Source of the DNA: AC-49 sp963817035
Lineage (GTDB): Bacteria > Actinomycetota > Thermoleophilia > Solirubrobacterales > Solirubrobacteraceae
DNA: 64,000 nucleotides
Direction: 5' to 3'
Assembly (NCBI GenBank): GCA_963817035.1
Contig: CAWFMM010000004.1
Span: forward strand, 1,302,001-1,366,000
Position numbers and translations under genes: made by a program. The notes beneath the pieces are model-generated. The model worked only from the letters and a program-made list of their open reading frames with translations, did not search any database and was not told where the DNA came from. Positions within the stretch are counted from its first letter, which is position 1. Every line of letters starts with the position of its first letter. Below are positions 58,295 through 64,000 of the stretch, piece after piece.

Positions 58295-58852
58295 ATGGGC
58301 GATCCTGGAACCAAGGAAGTGCTGTCACTGGACGATCTCGAGGCCGCCGGCAGCCTGCGCACCGGCCGCAAGCACGTCCTGTCGATCCTCGTCGAGAACA
58401 AGCCCGGCGTCCTGACCCGGATCGCGGGACTGTTCGCGCGGCGGGGCTTCAACATCGACACCTTGACCGTCGGACCGACCGACAACGAGCACCAGTCGCG
58501 GGTCACGCTGACCGTCGACGGCGCGCTGCATCCGATCGATCAGGTGACCAAGCAGCTGCACAAGCTGATCAACGTCCTCAAGATCAAGGACCTCGAGCCC
58601 GCCGACACCGTGTCGCGCGAGCTCGCGCTGTTCAAGGTCTCCGCCGACGGCGGCCAGCGCGCGGAGATCATGCAGATCTGCGAGATCTTCCGCGGCAAGG
58701 TCGTCGACGTCACCAAGCGCTCGGTCATCGTCGAGGTCACCGGCACGACGGACAAGATCGAGGCCTTCGAGCGCATGGTCCGCCCGTTCGGCCTGATCGA
58801 GATGATGCGCACCGGCGAGATTGCCATCTCCCGCGGCCGCGGCGAGACCTGA
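58295..58852 (+). CDS. ilvN: Acetolactate synthase regulatory subunit
   Basis: 185 residues from the ATG at 58295, which has GGAGGT four bases upstream; an ATG at 58280 overlapping the ilvB stop is the alternative. The N-terminal ACT domain 'KHVLSILVENKPGVLTRIAGLFARRGFN' (in part) with 'SRVTLTVDG' binds valine; a second ACT-like half ('RELALFKVSADGGQRAEIMQI') completes the IlvN fold. It activates IlvB and confers feedback inhibition. ilvC, the usual next gene, is absent. Confidence 0.96.
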   Translation: MGDPGTKEVLSLDDLEAAGSLRTGRKHVLSILVENKPGVLTRIAGLFARRGFNIDTLTVGPTDNEHQSRVTLTVDGALHPIDQVTKQLHKLINVLKIKDLEPADTVSRELALFKVSADGGQRAEIMQICEIFRGKVVDVTKRSVIVEVTGTTDKIEAFERMVRPFGLIEMMRTGEIAISRGRGET

Positions 58853-58882
58853 GCCGGTCTCGTCGCGCCCGGCGGCGTCATC

Positions 58883-58924
58883 GTGGCCAGGCCGTGCTGG
58901 CGCACTGTCCTGGCCACTCTTCCT
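58883..58924 (+). terminator. Terminator after ilvBN
   Basis: GTGGCCAGG (58883-58891) pairs perfectly with CCTGGCCAC (58909-58917) around a 17-base loop, followed by the pyrimidine-rich TCTTCCT. It lies 30 bases after the ilvN stop. Confidence 0.6.
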
Positions 58925-59015
58925 GGCCGGGCACGGCGATCCTCGGCTCAGGTCGGCGTCTGGTGAGGCTCGAGTAACTCGGTCACAAAAGCTGGAGTAG
59001 CGGTATGAACCAGGT

Positions 59016-59329
59016 GTGATCGGGCTGGATACGTGCTGCGATGATGAGCTGTTGACCGAGCGGCGCCCCGGTGTCGCCGGCTCGGCGTTCGCTGCGTTTT
59101 ACGCCGGCCACGAACGGGGCGTGCTCGCATATTTTCGGGTCCGATCGATCCGACGGGCCCCGTCACGTTCGTGGGCCTCGTGCCCGACGGCGTCGCGAAG
59201 GTTCGCATGGGTCCCGACACCGTGACGGTGCACGACAACTTCTTCACGTTCACACGGCACGGCATGCCCGGACCTCCGCCACCGGCCATCGAATGGCTCG
59301 ACGGTGACGGGCAGCCGATCGACCGTTGA
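59016..59329 (+). pseudogene. Deletion scar joining an ECF sigma factor start to the end of its partner gene
   Basis: The plus strand first reads as an ECF sigma N-terminus: 'CDDELLTERRPG' and 'SAFAAFYAGHERGVLAYF' (region 2 start). At about 59140 the frame changes and a different protein end follows, 'DPTGPVTFVGLVPDGVAKVR', 'TVTVHDNFFTF', 'PPAIEWLDGDGQPIDR' and a TGA at 59327-59329. The 'GLVPDGV..V' and 'WLDGDG' pattern looks like the end of the secreted partner often encoded after such sigma factors in this bacterial group (inference). About 1-2 kb has probably been lost between. Confidence 0.6.
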
Positions 59330-59336
59330 ACGTCGA

Positions 59337-60848
59337 CTACGCCGGCGGCGCCAGCTCGTGGCGCAGAACCTTCCCTAGGCGGTTGCGGGGCAGCGCGTCG
59401 ACGCGGTGGATGAGTCGTGGCCGCTTGTAGGCCGCGAGCTGGTCGGCGGCGTAGGCGAGGAGTGCGTCGAGGTCGAAGTCGTCGGTTGCCTCGACGTAGG
59501 CGGTGACGGTCTCGCCCCATTCGTCGGATGGGGTGCCGACGATCGCGACATCGACGACCGAGGGGTGGGCGCGCAGGACGTCCTCGACCTCGCGGGGGTA
59601 GACGTTGTAGCCGCCGGTGATGATCAGCTCCTTGGCGCGGCCGACGATCGAGATGTAGCCGTCGGCGTCGATTGCGCCAATGTCGCCGGTCGCAAACCAG
59701 CCGTCGGCGTTGAACGCCTCGGCGTTGGCCTCGGGGCGGTCGAGGTAGCCGCTGAACACGGCCGGGCCCTTGACCTGGATCTCGCTCGACTGCTCGCCGA
59801 GGCGCAGATGCACGCCGGGCAGCGGGAACCCGACCGTCCCGGGCCGGCGCTCGCCGTCGTAGGGGTTGGAGACGAGCATCAGCGTTTCGGTCATGCCGTA
59901 GCGCTCGAGGATCGTCTGGCCGCAGCGTTCGCTGATCGCGGCGTGCAGGTCGGCGCTCAACGGCGCGGAGCCCGAGCAGCAGAGCCGGAGGTTGCCCAAC
60001 CGCCGGGCGCCGTCGGTCTGCGCGAGGCGCGAGTACATCGTCGGGACGCCGAAGAACACCGTCCCGTCGGCGGCGGCCGCCTGCAGCACCGCCTCGGGAT
60101 CGAACGATGGCTGGAGGATCACCGAGCCGCCGGCGTTGAGCGAGCCGTGGAGCCCGACGCCGAGCCCGTGGACGTGGAAGAGCGGCAGGCACAGGATCAG
60201 GCGGTCGTCCTCGGTGCGGCGCCAGGCGATCCGGGTCGCCTCGGCGCTGGCGAGCATGTTGCCGTGGCTGAGGAGGGCGCCCTTGGGCTGGCCAGTCGTC
60301 CCCGATGTGTAGGGCAGCAGGGCCGGGTCGTCGCTCGTGACGGTGTCGAGCACGGGGGAGGGGCCGTCCTCGAGGGCGACGTCGATGCCGGTCGTCACCA
60401 GCTGCGGCGCGAGCTTGCGGGCCCACGCACGCAGTGACTCGGCCTCGAGGATCGCCGCGCCAGGCTTGGCGTTGTCGATGATCACGCCGAGCTCGCGCTG
60501 GGTGTAGCCGCTGTTGACCGGCACGACGACGAGCCCCATGCGCAGCGCGGCGGCGTGGGCGATGACGAAGTCCGCCGTGGCGCCGCCGGAGAGCAGGACG
60601 CGATCGCCCTTGGTCAGGCCAGCTGTGGCGAGCCGGCCCGCCACCTCCTCGGTGCGCTGGAGCAGTTCGCCGCCGGTGATCCAGCCGGCCTGCGGGTCGC
60701 GGACGATGTCGCGGCTCGGCGCGGCGCGCCAGTGCGCGGCCCACACGGCCGGCAGGCTCACCCGCGCCAGCGGATCAAACGCCGCTGGGTCCTCACCGGC
60801 CGGGAAATGCGGCGCCCACGCGCTCGCGTCACGCAACGATTCAGCCAC
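59337..60848 (-). CDS. Acyl-CoA synthetase (AMP-forming), possibly malonyl-CoA synthetase-like
   Basis: 503 residues from a GTG. ANL-family motifs in order: 'LLPYTSGTTGQPKGALLSHGN' (P-loop, in part), 'LPLFHVHGLGVGLHG', 'YGMTETLMLVSNPYDGERRP' (in part), 'GWFATGDIGAIDADGYISIVG' (in part), 'ELIITGGYNVYPREVEDVL' and the catalytic Lys in 'LPRNRLGKVLRHEL'. The 'LPLFHVHGLGVGLHG' and 'TMYSRL' segments resemble malonyl/methylmalonyl-CoA synthetases. The true substrate cannot be fixed. Its stop lies 7 bases from the decayed sigma module. Confidence 0.88.
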   Translation of the reverse strand: MAESLRDASAWAPHFPAGEDPAAFDPLARVSLPAVWAAHWRAAPSRDIVRDPQAGWITGGELLQRTEEVAGRLATAGLTKGDRVLLSGGATADFVIAHAAALRMGLVVVPVNSGYTQRELGVIIDNAKPGAAILEAESLRAWARKLAPQLVTTGIDVALEDGPSPVLDTVTSDDPALLPYTSGTTGQPKGALLSHGNMLASAEATRIAWRRTEDDRLILCLPLFHVHGLGVGLHGSLNAGGSVILQPSFDPEAVLQAAAADGTVFFGVPTMYSRLAQTDGARRLGNLRLCCSGSAPLSADLHAAISERCGQTILERYGMTETLMLVSNPYDGERRPGTVGFPLPGVHLRLGEQSSEIQVKGPAVFSGYLDRPEANAEAFNADGWFATGDIGAIDADGYISIVGRAKELIITGGYNVYPREVEDVLRAHPSVVDVAIVGTPSDEWGETVTAYVEATDDFDLDALLAYAADQLAAYKRPRLIHRVDALPRNRLGKVLRHELAPPA

Positions 60849-60882
60849 GCTGCGCAGTCCATCACATGGCGCCGCCGGCGGG

Positions 60883-61572
60883 CTACGAGCGCAGCAGCTT
60901 CGCCTTCTGGGTCTGGAACTCGGCGTCGCTGAGCACGCCGCGGTCCTTGAGGTCGGCGAGCTCCTTGAGCTTGTCGAGCGGATCGCCGGCCGGCTTGACG
61001 ACGCTCGCCGCGGTGGCGGCCGGGGCGCGCATGATCGTCGGGGCGACCGGCGTGTAGGCCGACCCGCCGCTGCCGCCCATCGGAGCGAGACCGCCCATCG
61101 CGCCCGCGGCGGTGAGGTTGGAGCCCGCGGTCAGCCCGGCGATGTCGATCGGTGTCCGCGACGGCGAGCTGCCGGACGACTGCGCCGCCGACCACAGCCC
61201 GATGAGCAGCGTCGGGACGCCGATTAGCAGAAAGGTCACGCCGACGATCTCACCGGCCGTCGTCGCGCCTGTGGGCGGGTTATCGGTCGACAGGACGTGC
61301 ACCAGGGAGTACGCGCCGACGCCGGTGAAGAAGCCACCGAACGAGATCGCGAACGAGCCGGAGATGATGATGCCGAAGGTGGCGAGGAAGATCCCGCCCA
61401 TCAGTTCGAGGATGTGCCCGCCGGTACCGGGCGGGCACGGGTTGGCCGAGATGTACGGGCCTCCCGAGGCGCAGCTGCCGGTGGCGAACAGGGCGTTGAG
61501 GCCCACGGCCATCAGCAGGCCACCGGAGATGACCATGGCGAATCCGATGATGTTGCGGGGCTTGATCTTCAT
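60883..61572 (-). CDS. Membrane protein with C-terminal SHOCT domain
   Basis: 229 residues from the ATG at 61572 (GAGGA upstream). Three or four membrane segments ('NIIGFAMVISGGLLMAVGLNAL', 'ILELMGGIFLATFGIIISGSF', 'FGGFFTGVGAYSLVHVL', 'IVGVTFLLIGVPTLLIGLW', each in part) are followed by a Gly/Ala/Ser-rich linker and the SHOCT helix pair 'DPLDKLKELADLKDRGVLSD' then 'AEFQTQKAKLL'. SHOCT domains are short oligomerisation units. Function unknown. Divergent from the isochorismate synthase gene. Confidence 0.82.
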   Translation of the reverse strand: MKIKPRNIIGFAMVISGGLLMAVGLNALFATGSCASGGPYISANPCPPGTGGHILELMGGIFLATFGIIISGSFAISFGGFFTGVGAYSLVHVLSTDNPPTGATTAGEIVGVTFLLIGVPTLLIGLWSAAQSSGSSPSRTPIDIAGLTAGSNLTAAGAMGGLAPMGGSGGSAYTPVAPTIMRAPAATAASVVKPAGDPLDKLKELADLKDRGVLSDAEFQTQKAKLLRS

Positions 61573-61670
61573 GGCGCAATCCTCGCTGATGAACACGACG
61601 CTGTCAGTGTCACCCTGGTCTCATCTGCGTCCGCGCCCGCGCACCCGCCGGCTCTCGTAGGCTTGGCGGT

Positions 61671-63095
61671 ATGGACGCCGTCAGCCAGCGGCCGGCGCCG
61701 TTCGCGCTCACCGCGCCCCAGCGGGATGAGCTCGAGCGGCGCATCGGCCGTGCATCGCGCCGCGCGCGGCGTTTGGGGAGGCCGGTGCTCGCCGCGCTCG
61801 GGATCCCGGTGGCGCCGACGACCGACCCGACGGCCGTCGTCTACGGCTCGCGCGACGCCGGCGAATCATGGTTCTGCCTCGAGCAGCCCGACCGTGATCG
61901 GGCGGCCCGCGCCACACTCGGTGTCGTGGCAGAGATCGAAACCGAGGGGCCGAGGCGCTTCGCCGCGGTCGCGCGGCGCTGGCGTGAACTCGCGGGGGAG
62001 GCCGCATGCGAGCCCGACGACGGGCTGGCGGCCGTCGGCGGGTTCGCGTTCGCCGACGCCGGCGGCGCGGCGCCGCATTGGGCCGGCTTCGCGCCCGCGT
62101 CGCTGATCGTCCCCGAGGTCGCGGTGGTGCGCCGAGGCGACGAGGTCGCGCTGACGGTCGCCGCGCTGGTCGCCCCCGATGACGTGCCCGACGAGGCGCT
62201 GCGGCGGATCGAAGATCGTCTCGCCTCGTTACGCGAGAGGCCGTTGCCGTTGCTCGACCCGGCGCCGGCCGGGCGCTATGACGTGGCCAGCACCGCGCCG
62301 CCCGAGCACTACGAGCAGGCCGTGGCCCAGGCCGTCGCGCGGATCACCTCGGGCGAGCTGGAGAAGATCGTCCTCGCGCGTGAGGTTCAGGTCCACGCGC
62401 CGGTGGCCCACGACGCCGGACCGGTGCTCGCGGTCCTGCGCGAGGCGTTTCCGTCGTGCTTCACCTTCTGCGTCGGGCGCGGCGACGCGGCGTTCATCGG
62501 CGCCACTCCCGAGCTGCTGGTCCGCCGTGAGGGCCTGCGCGCCGGAACGCTGGCGCTGGCCGGTTCGACGCGGCGCAGCGCCGACCCGGCCGTCGACGAC
62601 CATCTCGGCGAGCAGCTCATGCGTTCGGCCAAGGACCGCGAGGAGCAGGCGATCGTCACCCGGCGGATCGAGCGGTCGCTGGCGCCGCATTCGGTCTGGG
62701 TCACCGCCGCGCCCGAGCCGGTGATCGTCAAGGTCGCGAACATCCAGCACCTGGCGACGCCGATCCGCGCCCAGCTCGCCGCTCCGGTCGCAGCCGTCGA
62801 GCTCGTCGAGGCGCTGCACCCGACGCCGGCGGTCGGCGGTGAGCCCAACGCAGTCGCCGGCCGGCTGATTCCGGCGCTCGAGGGGATCGACCGCGGCTGG
62901 TACGCCGGGCCGATCGGCTGGACCGACACGAGCGAGGACGGCGAGTTCTGCGTCGCCCTGCGCTGCGCGCTCCTGACCGATCGTGTCGCGCGCTGCTACG
63001 CGGGGGTCGGAGTCGTCCGTGACTCCGACCCGGCGGCCGAGCTGGCGGAGACCGAGATCAAGCTGCAGGCGTTGCTTCCGGTGCTGGCCAGCTAG
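61671..63095 (+). CDS. menF: Isochorismate synthase
   Basis: 474 residues; -10 TAGGCT (61658-61663) lies 7 bases before the ATG. The chorismate-binding core is complete: 'SGELEKIVLAREV', 'AFIGATPELLVRREG', 'LAGSTRRSADPAVDDHL', 'KDREEQAIVTRRIE', 'VANIQHLATPI', 'LHPTPAVGG', 'IDRGWYAGPIGW' and 'AGVGVVRDSDPAAELAETEI'. The Lys of 'LEKIVLAR' is the base that activates water, as in isochorismate synthases. It would start menaquinone synthesis; a siderophore-type EntC is the alternative. No other men genes are in the window. Its end overlaps the convergent gene by 38 bases. Confidence 0.9.
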   Translation: MDAVSQRPAPFALTAPQRDELERRIGRASRRARRLGRPVLAALGIPVAPTTDPTAVVYGSRDAGESWFCLEQPDRDRAARATLGVVAEIETEGPRRFAAVARRWRELAGEAACEPDDGLAAVGGFAFADAGGAAPHWAGFAPASLIVPEVAVVRRGDEVALTVAALVAPDDVPDEALRRIEDRLASLRERPLPLLDPAPAGRYDVASTAPPEHYEQAVAQAVARITSGELEKIVLAREVQVHAPVAHDAGPVLAVLREAFPSCFTFCVGRGDAAFIGATPELLVRREGLRAGTLALAGSTRRSADPAVDDHLGEQLMRSAKDREEQAIVTRRIERSLAPHSVWVTAAPEPVIVKVANIQHLATPIRAQLAAPVAAVELVEALHPTPAVGGEPNAVAGRLIPALEGIDRGWYAGPIGWTDTSEDGEFCVALRCALLTDRVARCYAGVGVVRDSDPAAELAETEIKLQALLPVLAS

Positions 63096-63849
63096 CCGCG
63101 TAGCGCTGGGAGCCCGGGGTCTCGAGCAGCTCACCGGTCTCCAGCAGCGTCTTGAGGCCGGAGAGGATCATCGGCCAGCCGCCGTAGAGCTGGCTGTTGG
63201 CGCCTTCGCGCAGCTCGTTGTGGGTGACGGTCAGCCGGCACGACGAGCCGACCTGCTCGATCTCGTACGTGACGCGTGATGTTCCCTCGGCCTTGACGTC
63301 GTCGCCCCACACCGCGTTGAAGGACTGCACGAGGCGGTTGGGCGGAGCGACCTCGAGGTTCTCACCCTGGGAGATCAGCAGTCCGGCCGCCGCGTGCCGC
63401 GACTCGTACGGCGATCCGGGGGTGAAGTCCGACGCGATGCCGACGCCGAAGCTGTACTTGCGGCGTAGCTCATCGCTGGTGATCGCGTCCCACAGCCGCT
63501 GCGGCGTGGTCTTGATGTAGATCTCGAAAACCTTCTCCATGGTGTCCTCCTCGAGGCGCTGTTTGAGCTCGCTCAGCGCGGCGGCGACGGGCTCGGCGTA
63601 TTTGCTCACCCACCGGTCGTGGACGAGCCGGATCGGGACGGGGTTCAGGAAATGCAGCTTCTCGCGACCGCGCCGCCTGGTCGTCACGAGGCCGGCTGCC
63701 TCGAGCAGCTTCAGGTGCTTCATCACCCCGAAGCGGCTCATCGGCACCCGCGCCTCGAGCGCGCTCAGCTTCTGCCCGTCTTCCTTGAACAGCTCGTCGA
63801 GCAGGCTGCGGCGCGTGGGGTCCGAGAGAGCCCTGAACACGTCGTCCAT
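63058..63849 (-). CDS. ArsR-type regulator fused to an SRPBCC (AHSA1-like) domain
   Basis: 263 residues from the ATG at 63849. Residues 1-95 are an ArsR winged helix: 'MDDVFRALSDPTRRSLLDEL', 'LSALEARVPMSRFGVMKHLKLLEAAGLV' (in part), 'RRRGREKLHFLNPVPIRLVHDRWV' (in part). Residues about 105-255 are an AHSA1-type SRPBCC fold: 'VFEIYIKTTPQRLWDAITSDEL', 'SRVTYEIEQVGSSCRLTVTHNEL'. The regulator and the likely ligand-binding domain are usually separate, adjacent genes. The promoter carries a perfect palindrome for autoregulation. The ligand is unknown. Confidence 0.87.
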   Translation of the reverse strand: MDDVFRALSDPTRRSLLDELFKEDGQKLSALEARVPMSRFGVMKHLKLLEAAGLVTTRRRGREKLHFLNPVPIRLVHDRWVSKYAEPVAAALSELKQRLEEDTMEKVFEIYIKTTPQRLWDAITSDELRRKYSFGVGIASDFTPGSPYESRHAAAGLLISQGENLEVAPPNRLVQSFNAVWGDDVKAEGTSRVTYEIEQVGSSCRLTVTHNELREGANSQLYGGWPMILSGLKTLLETGELLETPGSQRYAASWPAPEATPAA

Positions 63850-63856
63850 GGCCGCG

Positions 63857-63886
63857 ACAATAGGTGACCATAAGGTCACATGTCAA
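63857..63886 (-). promoter_or_regulatory. Promoter of the ArsR-SRPBCC gene with operator in the spacer
   Basis: On the minus strand: -35 TTGACA (plus 63881-63886), 18-base spacer, -10 TATTGT (plus 63857-63862), then 7 bases to the ATG. The spacer holds the perfect palindrome GTGACC-ATAA-GGTCAC (plus 63864-63879), placed to block RNA polymerase. Transcript leaderless. Confidence 0.78.
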
Positions 63887-63895
63887 GTCCGCGGC

Positions 63896-64000
63896 TCAGT
63901 GACGTACGACGGTGAACGAGACGGTCTGCGCTGTGGCGCTGTTGGCGGCCGCGTCGGTCGCGGTGAGCGCGGCCCGGTAGCTGCCGGCGCCGAGCGCGCG
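63896..64000 (-). CDS. 3' end of a secreted Ig-like domain protein (partial)
   Basis: The minus strand reads 'RALGAGSYRAALTATDAAAN' and 'SATAQTVSFTVVRH' before a TGA at 63896-63898; the gene continues beyond the window. 'GxYxxxLTATDAAGN..A..VSFTVV' is the last strand set of PKD/Big-like bacterial Ig domains, so this is the end of a surface or secreted protein. Nothing else can be said. Confidence 0.6.
   Translation of the reverse strand, partial: RALGAGSYRAALTATDAAANSATAQTVSFTVVRH

Overview
The window is a continuous, very GC-rich chromosomal segment with almost no intergenic space, many 4-base start/stop overlaps, GTG and TTG starts, and frequent -10 boxes lying only 6-10 bases before the start codon. 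Gene content (thrS, infC-rpmI-rplT, pheST joined to arg genes, gatCAB, an HDOD-LuxR fusion, decayed ECF sigma modules) suggests a deep-branching actinobacterium, most likely of the Thermoleophilia/Solirubrobacterales type. This placement is from gene content and style only; no database search was possible.

Layout. 1-2.4 kb: tRNA-Cys, a MarR regulator with a CatE-like VOC dioxygenase and a YceI protein whose promoters carry the same operator, and tRNA-Val. 2.8-11.3 kb: a cell-surface glycan cluster (GtrA; a DPM1/cellulose-synthase-like fusion; a GT39-like transferase; a secreted copper radical oxidase; an Excalibur-like small protein; a secreted possible glycosidase). 11.4-13.3 kb: small secreted proteins, one frame-damaged, and a phage-like small protein. 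13.4-18 kb: class V aminotransferase divergent from thrS, then infC-rpmI-rplT. 18-27.7 kb: a run of coupled genes: SPOUT methyltransferase, pheS, pheT, argC, argJ, argB, argD, argG. 27.7-30.6 kb: a small membrane protein, a long coiled-coil protein and a gene remnant. 30.6-34.2 kb: dnaE, broken by a frameshift. 34.2-43.7 kb: a repeat-rich secreted protein, nfo/gltX, HDOD-LuxR, an Rrf2 regulator, and membrane or secreted proteins. 43.8-46.4 kb: cysK-cysE and a queuosine-salvage protein. 46.4-51.8 kb: CAP protein, PcrA-type helicase, folD and membrane proteins. 51.9-55 kb: gatCAB. 55-59.3 kb: a scarred region with two decayed ECF sigma modules, a dyad repeat, a copy of the gatB 3' end, two small membrane proteins and ilvBN. 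59.3-64 kb: acyl-CoA synthetase, SHOCT protein, isochorismate synthase, an ArsR-SRPBCC fusion and the 3' end of a further gene.

How the genes work together. The translation genes (thrS, infC, rpmI, rplT, pheST, gltX, gatCAB) serve protein synthesis; gatCAB implies that Gln-tRNA and/or Asn-tRNA is made by transamidation, with gltX supplying the mischarged Glu-tRNA. argCJBDG provides most of arginine synthesis (argF, argH and argR are not seen here). cysE and cysK make cysteine from serine. ilvBN starts branched-chain amino acid synthesis. The isochorismate synthase would feed menaquinone or siderophore synthesis.

Most notable: (1) the glycan cluster, which resembles the Streptomyces CslA-GlxA pairing but with the synthase fused to a polyprenyl-phosphate sugar transferase domain; (2) a dnaE frameshift lying exactly at the classical DnaE intein insertion point beside an AT-rich patch of rare codons; (3) a shared MarR operator in identical promoter geometry at two sites; (4) two remnants of one ECF-sigma/partner module on either side of ilvBN.
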